Source: Yeguia hominis (GTDB lineage: Bacteria; Bacillota; Clostridia; Oscillospirales; Acutalibacteraceae). From it: a stretch of 64,000 nt of DNA. How positions within the stretch are numbered: position 1 is the first letter of the stretch; each line of letters opens with the position of its first letter. The notes below the pieces were generated by a model that was not told where the DNA came from, searched no databases, and worked only from the letters and a program-made list of their open reading frames with translations. A program made the position numbers and the translations under genes. Where the stretch lies: NCBI RefSeq assembly GCF_014384705.1, contig NZ_JACRSN010000005.1, positions 62,001-126,000 of the forward strand, given 5' to 3'. Below, piece by piece: positions 33,856 to 43,435 of the stretch.

Positions 33856-34416
33856 TCATTCACCTCCCGAAATTGCCGAATACTGCGTGAGCGCTTCGTT
33901 TACAGCCTTTGTGACGGCGTTGCTGGAGATCGTCGCGCCGGTTACAGCGGAAATCTGTCCGTCTCCGGCAGTAGCGCCTTTGATAACCGAAAACCCGGAT
34001 TGCGGCAGGGCCTGGTTGTACTGAGAAAGGAAGCTGTCCTTTTCTACATTAGCGCCGAGTCCGACGGTTTCGCTGTGAGAGAGGATCTTGACGCCGGTTA
34101 CCGTGCCGTTTGAAGAAATACCGGTCATCACCTTGATGGTGCCGCCGTAGCCTTTGGCTTCGGTTACAAAAATATATCCGGCGGTTTCTCCGCTGTCTGT
34201 TTTGCCGATCACATACCCGTCTGTTTCCTCAAAGACTTCCGCCTGCGGCAGAACGACCTGGCGGGATTCCTCCTCTGCGAGAAGCTCCTGCTGTGCAATG
34301 CGGTTTTTTGTGAGCAGATTGGTGCCTGCAAGCGCAAGCGTGGTCAGTAAGCAGATGAGGAACAGAACCAGCGTCGGCCTGAGAACCTCTTTTCCATTAA
34401 GCTTCACGATGCGCAC
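33856..34416 (-). CDS. rnfG: Rnf complex subunit RnfG (FMN-binding)
   Basis: 186 residues. One N-terminal membrane helix (15-33) anchors an extracellular FMN-binding domain whose flavin attachment motif is SAVTGATISS, the threonine being the covalent FMN site made by ApbE. ApbE is encoded at the head of the same operon. It overlaps rnfD by 20 bases. Confidence 0.95.
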   Translation of the reverse strand: MRIVKLNGKEVLRPTLVLFLICLLTTLALAGTNLLTKNRIAQQELLAEEESRQVVLPQAEVFEETDGYVIGKTDSGETAGYIFVTEAKGYGGTIKVMTGISSNGTVTGVKILSHSETVGLGANVEKDSFLSQYNQALPQSGFSVIKGATAGDGQISAVTGATISSNAVTKAVNEALTQYSAISGGE

Positions 34417-35347
34417 GCTCCTTTCCGAAAGGCTTCGGGCGGGTTGCTCGTTCGATCAGCGGAACCAGAATATTCATCAGGATAATCGAGTAGGAAACAC
34501 CTTCCGGCAGAGCGCCGAAAATTCGAATCATCATGGTTAAGAATCCGCATCCGACTGCAAAAAGAATGCGTCCGTTCCGGGTGATGGGCGAGGTGGTATA
34601 ATCGGTTGCCATGAAAATTGCGCCGAGAAGCAGTCCGCCGGTCAGAAGGTCCACGAGAACATTTCGTCCGGCAATCAGAGAAATCACAGCAGCGGTTCCG
34701 AGGTAACAAAGCGGAATGACCGGGCTGATAATCCGGCGTACGATGAGATAAATTCCGCCGATGATCAGTGCAAAGGCACAGGTTTCCCCGAGACAACCGC
34801 TGTGCGTCCCGATAAAGAGTTCCATCAGATCCGGGAGTGCCTCGCCGGAGCCTTCTTTTAAAATGCTCAGCGGCGTCGCGGTAGTCGTGGCGTCGGTCTG
34901 GCTGAGATAGGAAAACGCGCCGGTCCAAGTGGTCATTTTTGTGGGGAAAGAGTTCATCAGGATAATACGCGCGGTCAGCGCAGGATTGACAAAGTTCTGC
35001 CCGAGGCCGCCGAAAAGCTGTTTGACAACGACGATGGCGATAACTCCGCCAAACGCTGCTATCAGAAGGTTGATGGAAACCGGCAGGTTAAAAGCGAGCA
35101 AAATTCCGGTCACAATCGCGCTCAAATCCCCGATGGTATTGTCGCGCTTCATGATTTTTCGGGATATGTATTCACTCAATACACACGAGAGGACAGAGAC
35201 GCCCAAAACCAGAAGCGTGCGCGGGCCAAAAATCACGACAGATGCGATGATGGCAGGAATCAGTGCAATGATGACGTTCAGCATAATGCGGCGGGTTGTG
35301 ATTCCCTCTCGCAGGTGGGGCGAAGAAGAAACAATCAATTTATCCAA
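34397..35347 (-). CDS. rnfD: Rnf complex subunit RnfD
   Basis: 316 residues, many membrane helices. A candidate covalent FMN site is the threonine stretch TTTATPLSIL (about residue 155). The C-terminal block GALPEGVSYSIILMNILVPLIERATRP is typical of RnfD/NqrB. Start MDKLIVSSSPHLREG, 10 bp after rnfC. Confidence 0.95.
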   Translation of the reverse strand: MDKLIVSSSPHLREGITTRRIMLNVIIALIPAIIASVVIFGPRTLLVLGVSVLSCVLSEYISRKIMKRDNTIGDLSAIVTGILLAFNLPVSINLLIAAFGGVIAIVVVKQLFGGLGQNFVNPALTARIILMNSFPTKMTTWTGAFSYLSQTDATTTATPLSILKEGSGEALPDLMELFIGTHSGCLGETCAFALIIGGIYLIVRRIISPVIPLCYLGTAAVISLIAGRNVLVDLLTGGLLLGAIFMATDYTTSPITRNGRILFAVGCGFLTMMIRIFGALPEGVSYSIILMNILVPLIERATRPKPFGKERAHREA

Positions 35348-35357
35348 ACGATACCAC

Positions 35358-36707
35358 TCATCCTTTCTTTTTTGCTGCCGCAGCCTTCAAAAGGCCTTTT
35401 CCAAGACGAATGGCCTGCACCAGCCGCCGGCCTGCCGGACAGTTAAACGCACAGGTGCCGCATTCCATACAGACCATGGCGCCGTAGGCTTCCAGCCCTT
35501 CGAGGTCTTTCTGCTCTGCATATTTTTCGAGCATGGTCGGGACAAGATTCATCGGGCATCCGGCAACGCAGCGTCCGCACCGGATACAGGCGGTCGGCTT
35601 CGGCAGGACGGCATCCTTTTCTCCAAAAGCGAGGATGGCATTGTTTTGCTTTAAAACCGGAAGTTGATCGTCGGTAATGGCAAGCCCCATCATCGGGCCG
35701 CCCATGAGAAGTTTTTTCGGCGGAAGCGCATATCCGCCGCAAAAATCGATCAGATCGGAAATTCGTGTGCCAATCGGCACGATGACGTTTTTCGGGGAGG
35801 CAATTGCCGGCCCGCTTACCGTGATTCGTTTGGAAACAAGCGGCATGCCGGTTTTGAGATAATTTGCAAGGAATGCGACCGAAGTAATATTCATCACAAG
35901 GCACCCAACGTCTGCCGGAAGCTTCTCCGGCGGTACTTCGCGGTTTGTGCAGGATTTAATCAGCACTTTTTCGGCGCCCTGCGGATATTTCGATTTGAGC
36001 GGGAGAATCCGCACCTCGTTGTTTGGATCGTGATCGGTATTATCCGCGATTTTTTTCAAAGCCTCAATGACGTCCGGCTTGTTGTCTTCTACGGCAATGA
36101 TAACGCGGTTGATATTGAGAATGCTTTTAAGCGCGTAGATGCCTTCCAGAACAGCGCGCGGACTTTCAATCGCTTCGCGGTGGTCAGAGGTGACATAAGG
36201 TTCACATTCCGCCGCGTTGATGATGATGGTGTCGATTTTCTTATTCGGCGGAATATTGAGCTTTACGTGCGCAGGAAACCCGGCGCCGCCGAGCCCGACA
36301 AGACCGGATTCCCGGATTGCAGCGGTGAATTCCGCCGTATTGCTGACAATGGGGGGCGTCAGATCCGGAGAGGATTCCATGAATCCGTCGGAGTCGATGA
36401 CGATGGCGTCGCAGACCTGCCCGCCGGGCAGCATCACTTGCTGGATCGCCGAGACGGTGCCGGAGACGCTTGCATGAATCGGCGCACTGATAAAGGCGCT
36501 GCTGTCGCCGATTTTTTGTCCGCGATAGACGTGGTCCCCTTTTTTTACAAGCGGAGTACAGGGTGCGCCGGCATGCTGCTGCATGGGAATAACAACCTGT
36601 TTCGGCGCGGGCATCGTCACGGATGGAAGCCGGCTTGTGTTTTTGTGGTGTGGAACATTTGCACCGCCGTGAATTTTATACGGCTTGGAGGGAAATCCAG
36701 ATTCCAT
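35358..36707 (-). CDS. rnfC: Rnf complex subunit RnfC (NADH-binding)
   Basis: 449 residues of the soluble subunit that exchanges electrons with NAD. An N-terminal domain (GGANVPHHKNTS) precedes the flavin/NADH-binding Rossmann part (GLVGLGGAGFPAHVKL), an SLBB region, and two 4Fe-4S motifs, CIRCGRCVAGCP and CMECGTCAFNCP, near the C-terminus. The GGAGGAAAGAAC site lies before the ATG. Confidence 0.97.
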   Translation of the reverse strand: MESGFPSKPYKIHGGANVPHHKNTSRLPSVTMPAPKQVVIPMQQHAGAPCTPLVKKGDHVYRGQKIGDSSAFISAPIHASVSGTVSAIQQVMLPGGQVCDAIVIDSDGFMESSPDLTPPIVSNTAEFTAAIRESGLVGLGGAGFPAHVKLNIPPNKKIDTIIINAAECEPYVTSDHREAIESPRAVLEGIYALKSILNINRVIIAVEDNKPDVIEALKKIADNTDHDPNNEVRILPLKSKYPQGAEKVLIKSCTNREVPPEKLPADVGCLVMNITSVAFLANYLKTGMPLVSKRITVSGPAIASPKNVIVPIGTRISDLIDFCGGYALPPKKLLMGGPMMGLAITDDQLPVLKQNNAILAFGEKDAVLPKPTACIRCGRCVAGCPMNLVPTMLEKYAEQKDLEGLEAYGAMVCMECGTCAFNCPAGRRLVQAIRLGKGLLKAAAAKKKG

Positions 36708-36721
36708 GTTCTTTCCTCCTT

Positions 36722-37243
36722 TTATGAAAGTTTCTTGAGCAACGGCATCACAACCCGGAGCAGAACGCCGGTGACGGTGCCGGTCAGTAAGCTAAACAAA
36801 ATTAAAACGGGCGTATACCAGAAAACAGCGGCCGAAGTCAGCGCCCAGGCTACCAAAAGCTGCGCGGCATTATGTGCCAGTGCGCCCAAAATACCGACGC
36901 CGATCATGCCGAATCGATCACGCCGGGAAACAGCCCACATGATAAGCGTGCTGCAAATGCCGCCGGCAAGACTCATCAGCATCGCGGTTATTCCGCGGAG
37001 CAGACCGGCAAACAGTCCTTTCATCACAGCAATACAAAGCGCGGGAAAAAGGCCGATACAGCCTGCAGCATACATGGTAGCAAGATTGGAGAGGCCAAGC
37101 TTTGCACCGGGCGGCAAAAACGGCATTGCGGGCAGCAGCGTTTCCAGTGCAGAGAGCACGAGCGCCAACGCGCCGAGCAGACCGTTGAGCGCAAGAAACG
37201 ATGCGGAAAACGGGCTGGTTTTAGGAAGACGTCCGTTTGACAA
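36722..37243 (-). CDS. Gx transporter family membrane protein
   Basis: 173 residues with five or six helices, of the family once labelled heptaprenyl diphosphate synthase component I (Gx transporter). GALALVLSALETLLPAMPF and GAKLGLSNLATMYA are characteristic. Genes of this family commonly accompany Rnf loci and NusG-II genes in Clostridia; the substrate is not known. It lies 14 bp upstream of rnfC and 12 bp after the NusG-II gene. Confidence 0.82.
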   Translation of the reverse strand: MSNGRLPKTSPFSASFLALNGLLGALALVLSALETLLPAMPFLPPGAKLGLSNLATMYAAGCIGLFPALCIAVMKGLFAGLLRGITAMLMSLAGGICSTLIMWAVSRRDRFGMIGVGILGALAHNAAQLLVAWALTSAAVFWYTPVLILFSLLTGTVTGVLLRVVMPLLKKLS

Positions 37244-37255
37244 AAGGCATTCCTC

Positions 37256-37633
37256 CTAACCGGTGATTGCGTCCTGGGTTTGGCTGCTTCCTTTTAAATA
37301 GACAGAAACCCGGGCAGGCAAACAGACTGCGGATTGCCCCGGCCTGGTCAGTTTTCCGGTCCGAACACAGGTTTGGTCTGGACATTCGGAAGAAAGAAAG
37401 GAAACCCCATCTGGCTCCAGCAGCAGGCGAATCTGAAAATCTCCATGAAGCGCAAGTGTTTCGGTGGCCTTCAGGGTGGATAAATCCACTTCCCGCACCA
37501 AATTGCCGTTTTGTTCAATTACGGCAGCGCAAGCGCTTTGTTTGGGCTTTATAAGTATTAATAATAACAAGAATACGGTAAAAAGTAAACTCAATAACAG
37601 AAAAAGGTCCGACTTCCGAAAAAGTGTCCGCAT
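37256..37633 (-). CDS. NusG domain II-containing protein
   Basis: 125 residues: one N-terminal membrane helix (about 9-28) and an extracellular beta domain resembling NusG domain II (VIEQNGNLVREVDLS ... CPDQTCVRTGKLTRPGQSAVCLP). The pair of cysteines in CPDQTC is typical. It is not a transcription factor despite the name. It sits 3 bases after apbE, in keeping with a role in Rnf assembly or flavin delivery, which is an inference. Confidence 0.85.
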   Translation of the reverse strand: MRTLFRKSDLFLLLSLLFTVFLLLLILIKPKQSACAAVIEQNGNLVREVDLSTLKATETLALHGDFQIRLLLEPDGVSFLSSECPDQTCVRTGKLTRPGQSAVCLPARVSVYLKGSSQTQDAITG

Positions 37634-37636
37634 CGC

Positions 37637-38707
37637 TCATCTCTCTCCGATCAGGTGGTATCCTTCGGCGGTAAGCGTAAAGGCAAGCTCGCCAAAAAGC
37701 CGAACATCTCCGCTTTCTGTGACGAAAATCCCACTGGCCCCATAAGTCTCTAATAAATCACAGCCTGCGTCCACGCCGAGAATGAAGCAGGCAGTCGCAA
37801 GAAGATCGGAGTAAAGTCCGCTTTCATGCAGAACCGTCACAGAGACTAGTCCGCTTTTGGCCGGGTATCCGGTTTTGGGGTCCAGAAGATGATGATATGT
37901 GACGCCGTTCTGTGTGAAGGCTTTTTCGTAGCTGCCGGAGGTCGAAATGCAGAGCGATTCTGTTTTTCCAAGGGGGAGATCCAGTGTACCGAGCTGCGCG
38001 GAGAGATCTTCTCCGCGCGGATCCCGTACGGCAATGGTCCAGACGGTATGATCCGGCTTTTGCCCATAGAGGCCGATGCTTCCGCCGACAGAGACTACCG
38101 CGCCGGCTGCGTTTTGTTCGCGGTAGGCGGCAATCGCGTCGTCGCAGGCAGCGCCTTTTCCGGCAGCGCCAAGGTCAACGGCACTGCCGTTTATTTGCAA
38201 AAAAGCCTGATCCGACGACAGCGTCAGATTCTGGTAAGAAACGCAGGGCAGAAATTTGGAAATTTGGTCTGCGCTGGGGACGGCATGAACCTCTCCGTCA
38301 AAATTCCATAAAGAACTGACCGGAAGAATGGTGGGATCAAACGCGCCGCCGGACTGTTCGGCGACATCCAGTGCGGCTGCTAAAATAGAGCGCGTCCGGT
38401 CATGGATCGGAACCGCAGAAATTCCGGCCGCAGCATTGAGCTTCTGAATGTCGGAATCTTCCACACGCCACGAGATGAGCGCCTCTGTTTCGGCAGCCCG
38501 GGTTAGTGCGTCTGCAGCAGCAGCTTCGCCGTCTCGGCTGTAGATGGTCTGCTGCATATAAGACCCCATCACATAGCCGGTTGCAGTATATGTTTTTGAA
38601 AATGCGCCGCCGCGAATTACCAAAACGATTATCAGACAAAACAAAAAGACCACGGCCAGTACCGCAGTCCAAATTTTTGCACGTCGGACTGAAAAGTGTT
38701 TTTGCAT
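37637..38707 (-). CDS. apbE: FAD:protein FMN transferase ApbE
   Basis: 356 residues, membrane-anchored by one N-terminal helix (13-33). The enzyme attaches FMN to threonine in RnfG and RnfD. The metal and FAD-binding blocks YVMGSYMQQ, DLGAAGKGAACD, SVGGSIGLYG and HHLLDPKTGYPAKSG are visible. First gene of the Rnf operon, preceded by CGGAGGATTTCC. Confidence 0.95.
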   Translation of the reverse strand: MQKHFSVRRAKIWTAVLAVVFLFCLIIVLVIRGGAFSKTYTATGYVMGSYMQQTIYSRDGEAAAADALTRAAETEALISWRVEDSDIQKLNAAAGISAVPIHDRTRSILAAALDVAEQSGGAFDPTILPVSSLWNFDGEVHAVPSADQISKFLPCVSYQNLTLSSDQAFLQINGSAVDLGAAGKGAACDDAIAAYREQNAAGAVVSVGGSIGLYGQKPDHTVWTIAVRDPRGEDLSAQLGTLDLPLGKTESLCISTSGSYEKAFTQNGVTYHHLLDPKTGYPAKSGLVSVTVLHESGLYSDLLATACFILGVDAGCDLLETYGASGIFVTESGDVRLFGELAFTLTAEGYHLIGER

Positions 38708-38786
38708 GGAAATCCTCCGGAAAAATTACCCAATGAACCAGGGCGGATAAACAGGAAAATTTGCGATGTTGCCCTTTGCTGTTTCC

Positions 38787-38815
38787 ATCATACCATAAAA
38801 AGCAAAAAACGAAAA
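38787..38815 (-). promoter_or_regulatory. Possible promoter of the apbE-rnf-mscL operon
   Basis: A minus-strand -10 TATGAT (38787-38792) lies 80 bp before apbE in the right place, but the -35 region (TTTTCG/TTTCGT) is poor. Confidence 0.4.
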
Positions 38816-38950
38816 GGCTGTACAGGGCATTTTACAAATTTGCAGAATTTCATTTTCGGGACTTCTTTTTTAGTGGGTTTTGTGTTACTATGAATATGCA
38901 TACTGAAAAAAGAAATGTGCTCTATTCGGCACTTGAAGGAGGAGTAGCAG

Positions 38951-39913
38951 ATGTATGATGTCGTAGCATTAGGGGAGCTTTTGATTGACTTTACCCCCAA
39001 AGGCGTCAGTGAAGCGGGAAATTCCATCCTGCACGCGATTCCGGGCGGTGCACCGGGAAATTTTCTGGCAGCTCTTACAGCCTGCGGAAAGAAAACGGCG
39101 TTTATCGGAAAAGTCGGAAAGGATACTTTCGGTACGCAGATTAAAAAGACGCTTTCCGACGCCGGTATGGACGTCAGCAGTGTGATTGAGGATGCGTCGG
39201 TGTTTACCACGCTGGCTTTTGTTACGCTGGATGAACACGGAGACCGCAATTTTTCCTTTGCACGCAAGCCGGGTGCGGATATGATGCTGACGCCGGAAGA
39301 ACTGGATACGGAAAAACTGACGCATACGCGGGTTTTCCATTTTGGAACCATTTCTATGACCGATGATCCCGCGCGGAGCGCAACCAGATCCGCAATTGAA
39401 ATTGCACGCAAATCCGGCGCCTGGATCAGCTTTGACCCCAACTACCGTCCGCCGCTCTGGAAACAGGAAGCGGATGCAGTCGAGCAGATGCGCTGGGGTG
39501 TCCAGCATGCCGATGTTGTAAAAATCAGCGAAGAAGAGCTGGAAATGCTCTATGACGGTTCGCTGGAGGACGGCGCCAAATGGCTGCTTTCCGATTGCGG
39601 CGTCAAGCTGGTGTTTTTGACCTGCGGAAAGAAGGGCTGCTATTACTGCAACCGGAATGTCTACGATTTTTCCCCGTCGTTCATTGAGCTGCCGACCATC
39701 GATACAAACGGAGCAGGCGATATTTTCGGCGGCACTGCGATGAGCAAGGTGCTGGACAGCGGCAAAAATCCGGAAGACCTAACTGCGGCAGAGCTTGCTG
39801 AAATCTGCGAGTTTGCCAATGCGATGGCCGGACTTTCTACAACAAAGAACGGTGCAATTCCGAGCATCCCGAAGCCGGAAGAAGCTTATGCGCTGATGCA
39901 GCAGAAAAACTGA
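38951..39913 (+). CDS. PfkB-family carbohydrate kinase (fructokinase-like)
   Basis: 320 residues. GELLIDFTPKG, GGAPGNFLAAL and the C-terminal anion-hole motif DTNGAGDIFGG, with D257 as catalytic base, place it among PfkB kinases; length and N-terminus fit fructokinase. It would phosphorylate fructose made, for example, by the isomerase at 1.5 kb. A GAAGGAGGAGTAGCAG site precedes the ATG. It is monocistronic, with a terminator after it. Confidence 0.9.
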   Translation: MYDVVALGELLIDFTPKGVSEAGNSILHAIPGGAPGNFLAALTACGKKTAFIGKVGKDTFGTQIKKTLSDAGMDVSSVIEDASVFTTLAFVTLDEHGDRNFSFARKPGADMMLTPEELDTEKLTHTRVFHFGTISMTDDPARSATRSAIEIARKSGAWISFDPNYRPPLWKQEADAVEQMRWGVQHADVVKISEEELEMLYDGSLEDGAKWLLSDCGVKLVFLTCGKKGCYYCNRNVYDFSPSFIELPTIDTNGAGDIFGGTAMSKVLDSGKNPEDLTAAELAEICEFANAMAGLSTTKNGAIPSIPKPEEAYALMQQKN

Positions 39914-39996
39914 CCTGCGGAAAGGACGTCGATTCCTGTCCGAAAGCGATTATGTATGGGAATCTGCTTCCTTAAATAAAAAATTAGAACAAACAG

Positions 39997-40044
39997 AAAG
40001 ACCGCCGATTCCTCGAAACCGTGGGGGCAGGCGGTCTTTTTTTC
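39997..40044. terminator. Bidirectional terminator between pfkB-like gene and histidine kinase
   Basis: AAAGACCGCC pairs with GGCGGTCTTT over a longer loop, with an eight-T run on the plus strand and an A-rich left flank that serves the minus strand. Confidence 0.85.
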
Positions 40045-40064
40045 GTGAACAGAATCGCGGCGGT

Positions 40065-41525
40065 TTAGGTCTGGGCTGAAGCGTCCGGCGTTTCCGGCGG
40101 CAAGGGCTTCGGCTCAGATGGCGCACAAGGCAGCTCAAACCAGAAGTCGCTGCCTTTTCCGACTTCACTCTGCACGCCATAGGCTGCATTGTGCAGATCC
40201 AAAACGGCCTTTACAATAGAAAGCCCAAGGCCGGTTCCCATTCGCGCCGCTTCGCCGTTACGGTTGGCTTTATAGTAGCGATCCCAAATTTCTCCGAGCT
40301 GTTCCGGGGGAATGCCAGGTCCTTTATCGATAATTTCTACCCGGACGGCATGATCGTGCAGGCTTTGCCGGACCGTGATGCAGTGCCGTTCCCCACTGTG
40401 CGTGATGGCATTGTTAATCAGGTTATAGATAACCTGTGAAATTTTCAGAATGTCGGCTTCGACCATATAAGTTCCGTCAGATTCAAACTGAAAGTCGTAA
40501 TCCGCCATTTTTTGATAGCGATTTACAATTTCCCGGAGGGTATCGGTCAGGCAGAAACGGGAAATGCTGAGTGTCTGCGTACCGGACTGCAGCTTTGAAA
40601 GATCCAGCATATCGTTGACAAGCCCGGTCAGATGTTTGGCTTCGTCAATAATAATCTGAATGTTTTCCGGCGTGTTTTCACCGGGAATATCCCGCATCAC
40701 TTCGCTGTAACCGGAAATCATCGTCAGCGGCGTTCGCAGATCGTGTGAGACATTCGCAATCAGCTCTCGGCGCAGAGATTCGACTTTGCCGAGTTCCCGG
40801 GCGGTGTAGTTAAGCGTATGTGCAAGTTCAGAGATCTCCCGGTACCCAGATTCATCAAAAATGACATTGTAATTGCCGGTGCCCAGAATTTTTGCGGCGT
40901 CATTGATCCGCACAATCGGGCGGGTAATCCGGGAGGTTAAAAAGAATGCAAGCAAAGAAGAGAGCAGAAGCATCACGACGGTAATCCAGCAAAGCTGTAC
41001 GCGCAAGGTGTTGACAGTGGCGTCGACGGGCGTCAGATTGGAATGAAGCAGAATCAGGCGCGGACTGCCGTCCTGTGTGGTCAGCGTTTTGGCAAGCACC
41101 ATGTTTTCGGGCGAACTTTCCTGCGGGGCGCCATGGGTCATGGTGTTGTACTGCTGAAAAACCATTCCGCCGTTCTGCGCGGTTTCCGCATAAATGGCGG
41201 CGTATTGAATGGACCAGCCATTATGAATGACGCTGTTTGGAGAACATTTGGCGCTGGCCACGGTTTTTCCGTAGTCCGTCGTGATCAGAATATTGATCTG
41301 TTTTTGCGCAGAAAGCTCTTCCGCCAGCAGAGAGAGGTCCTCCTGGTCGATGGAGCCGGCAAGCTCTGTGGCTGCAGAGCGAATTTCCCGAATCTTGATG
41401 TTTCGGTAAAAGGCGCCGAGTAAAGAGGTCTGAAAGATCCAGAGCAGCGCCAGAATAATGACGGTAAACAGGGCAAAGCTTCCCAACACGCGCCACCGGA
41501 TTCCAATTCGATTTTTATGCTTCAA
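40065..41525 (-). CDS. Sensor histidine kinase
   Basis: 486 residues. Membrane helix (about 13-33), extracellular sensor region (about 35-155), second helix, HAMP, then HisKA with phosphorylated H261 (NVSHDLRTPLTM) and a HATPase domain with DKGPGIP and GTGLGLSIV. The start is a TTG at 41525 inside the end of the response-regulator gene, an 11-base overlap; a longer upstream frame runs through that gene and is rejected. The signal is unknown. Confidence 0.93.
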   Translation of the reverse strand: MKHKNRIGIRWRVLGSFALFTVIILALLWIFQTSLLGAFYRNIKIREIRSAATELAGSIDQEDLSLLAEELSAQKQINILITTDYGKTVASAKCSPNSVIHNGWSIQYAAIYAETAQNGGMVFQQYNTMTHGAPQESSPENMVLAKTLTTQDGSPRLILLHSNLTPVDATVNTLRVQLCWITVVMLLLSSLLAFFLTSRITRPIVRINDAAKILGTGNYNVIFDESGYREISELAHTLNYTARELGKVESLRRELIANVSHDLRTPLTMISGYSEVMRDIPGENTPENIQIIIDEAKHLTGLVNDMLDLSKLQSGTQTLSISRFCLTDTLREIVNRYQKMADYDFQFESDGTYMVEADILKISQVIYNLINNAITHSGERHCITVRQSLHDHAVRVEIIDKGPGIPPEQLGEIWDRYYKANRNGEAARMGTGLGLSIVKAVLDLHNAAYGVQSEVGKGSDFWFELPCAPSEPKPLPPETPDASAQT

Positions 41526-42195
41526 AACGATACCCCACTCCTCGAAGTGTGACAATAAATTTACTGTATGGCCCAAGCCGCTTGCGCAGCAGTTTGATAT
41601 GGGTGTCGAGCGTCCGGTCGTCTCCGTAGAAATCATATCCCCAGACGTTGGTGATGAGCTGTTCCCGTGTCAGGGCGATGTTGCGGTTAGAGGCCATGTA
41701 AAACAGCAGATCATATTCTTTCGGGGAAAGATCGACGCGCACGCCGTCGACTTCTACAATCCGGCCGGTGAAATCGATGGAAAGCCCTTCGTAATGCACG
41801 ACGTTTCGCTGATCGGAATTTTGCTTTGCGTGCGTCCGCTTCATAATGGCGCTCACGCGCATCATCAGTTCCTTTGGGGAGAACGGCTTGACCACATAGT
41901 CGTCAATGCCGAGTTCAAATCCATGAATACGGTCGTATTCCTCTCCGCGTGCGGAAAGCATCAGGACCGGCGCGGAACAGACCTTGCGGATTTCTCGGAC
42001 AGCAGAAAATCCGTCCAGTTCCGGCATCATGACATCCATGATAATCAGATCGAAATCGTGAGGCCGTGCACGGCAAAGTGTGACGGCCTCCATGCCGTTG
42101 GCAGCCTCCGTTACGGTATGGCCCTCGAAAACGGCATACTTTCGAATTAATGCACGGATTTTTTCTTCATCATCGACAACAAGCAGATGATACAC
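41515..42195 (-). CDS. OmpR-family response regulator
   Basis: 226 residues. Receiver domain (1-118) with acidic D8/D9, phosphorylated D54 (IIMDVMMPE) and the conserved lysine in VVKPFSP. The C-terminal winged helix (about 128-226) ends TLRGVGYRFEA. The GTG at 42195 follows GGAGGGATTTCT; the longer frame upstream is not supported. It is transcribed with the histidine kinase and divergently from the Gfo/Idh gene. Confidence 0.95.
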   Translation of the reverse strand: MYHLLVVDDEEKIRALIRKYAVFEGHTVTEAANGMEAVTLCRARPHDFDLIIMDVMMPELDGFSAVREIRKVCSAPVLMLSARGEEYDRIHGFELGIDDYVVKPFSPKELMMRVSAIMKRTHAKQNSDQRNVVHYEGLSIDFTGRIVEVDGVRVDLSPKEYDLLFYMASNRNIALTREQLITNVWGYDFYGDDRTLDTHIKLLRKRLGPYSKFIVTLRGVGYRFEA

Positions 42196-42307
42196 AGAAA
42201 TCCCTCCTTCAGCGTGTCCAATGTCTTTACCGTACGCCGGCTTTGTGAATGTTAGGTGACAAATACGAGTTTCCGGAAAGAGATCCCGGATGTTTTTTCT
42301 GCAATTT

Positions 42308-42336
42308 ATTATACGATTTGCCGCAAAGCCCGTCAA
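42308..42336 (-). promoter_or_regulatory. SigA-type promoter of the two-component system
   Basis: -35 TTGACG (42331-42336), 17-base spacer, -10 TATAAT (42308-42313) on the minus strand; leader about 110 nt. Confidence 0.8.
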
Positions 42337-42373
42337 TGGCTGAAAAATACAGTGTACAAACCGGATTTTCATC

Positions 42374-42403
42374 TTGCGTTTGAAGAAAGAAACTGTATAT
42401 AAT
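42374..42403 (+). promoter_or_regulatory. Promoter of the Gfo/Idh oxidoreductase gene
   Basis: -35 TTGCGT (42374-42379), 18-base spacer, -10 TATAAT (42398-42403), 40 bp before the ATG. It is divergent from the two-component promoter 38 bp away. Confidence 0.65.
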
Positions 42404-42442
42404 GAAAAAAAGAACTTGTGTGCATAGAAAGGAGCAGAAACC

Positions 42443-43435
42443 ATGCAGGATGGGAAATTAGGCGTCGCCATGATGGGGCCGGGACGGATTGTTCATCGGG
42501 TGATGCAGGACTTTCACAATGCAGAGAACTGCGCGCTGATCGGGATGGCCTCGCGCTCTCCGGAACGCGCCAAAGCAGCGCAGGCGGAATATCACGCAAA
42601 ATACGCCATGAGTTATGAGGAAATGGTGGCGTGTCCCGAAGTGGATCTGGTTTATGTCGCAACACCGCATAACTTCCATATGGAGAACGCAATCTTTTGC
42701 ATGGAACACGGAAAACATGTGCTGTGCGAAAAGACGTTTGCCATAACGGAAGCGGAAGCGCAGGCAATGGCGGATTGTGCAAAGGCAAACGGCGTGTTTC
42801 TGATGGAGGCCATGTGGACGCGGTTCTTTCCTGCAATGTATGATTTGCGCCGGCTGCTTTTAAAGGAAAAGGTGATCGGAGAAATTCGCCACGTGACGGC
42901 AAGTATGTCCTTTAAAAGTGCGGTCGGGCTGGAAGATCGGCTGTATGCAAGAAATTTGGCGGGCGGTGCGCTTTTGGATGTCGGCATTTATCCGATTTCT
43001 TTTTGTTCGATGCTGCTCGGATCGGAACCGGAGTCGGTGCAAAGCGTCTGTACGCTGGCGCCGACCGGCGTGGATGAGCACATTGCCGTGCAGCTCCAGT
43101 ATTCCGGCGGCGCGACAGCGCAGCTGATGGGTGCGTTTGACTGCGCAAATCAGGATATGGCAATCGTTTTCGGGTCGGAAGGAAGCGTCGTAATTCCGGA
43201 ATACTATCATCCTACGCACTTTACGGTGTACGGAAAGAAAACCGGTGTGAAAGAATACAGCTATGCGCCGGAGAATGAGGGGCATCATTATCAGTTTATG
43301 CATGCTGCCGATATGATCGGCGCCGGAATCTGCGACTCACCGGTTATGCCGCTTGCCGAAACGGTGCGCCTTGTGGGCCTGATGCAAAAAATTCGGTATC
43401 AAAACGGAATTTTTTATGCGGAAGACAACCGATAA
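42443..43435 (+). CDS. Gfo/Idh/MocA family oxidoreductase
   Basis: 330 residues. N-terminal Rossmann fold for NAD(P) (MMGPGRIVHRVMQDF), YVATPHNFH and the CEKTFAI block where the lysine of the usual EKP motif is kept but proline is replaced by threonine. The C-terminal half is the substrate domain (MSFKSAVGLEDRLY, GGALLDVGIYPISF). These enzymes oxidise or reduce sugars and related polyols; the substrate cannot be told. AAAGGAGCAGAAACC precedes the ATG. Confidence 0.9.
   Translation: MQDGKLGVAMMGPGRIVHRVMQDFHNAENCALIGMASRSPERAKAAQAEYHAKYAMSYEEMVACPEVDLVYVATPHNFHMENAIFCMEHGKHVLCEKTFAITEAEAQAMADCAKANGVFLMEAMWTRFFPAMYDLRRLLLKEKVIGEIRHVTASMSFKSAVGLEDRLYARNLAGGALLDVGIYPISFCSMLLGSEPESVQSVCTLAPTGVDEHIAVQLQYSGGATAQLMGAFDCANQDMAIVFGSEGSVVIPEYYHPTHFTVYGKKTGVKEYSYAPENEGHHYQFMHAADMIGAGICDSPVMPLAETVRLVGLMQKIRYQNGIFYAEDNR

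Noticed and set aside
35664..37259. Plus-strand 531-residue frame opposite rnfC and the Gx gene
   Set aside because: Antisense shadow; the minus strand carries RnfC with two 4Fe-4S motifs.
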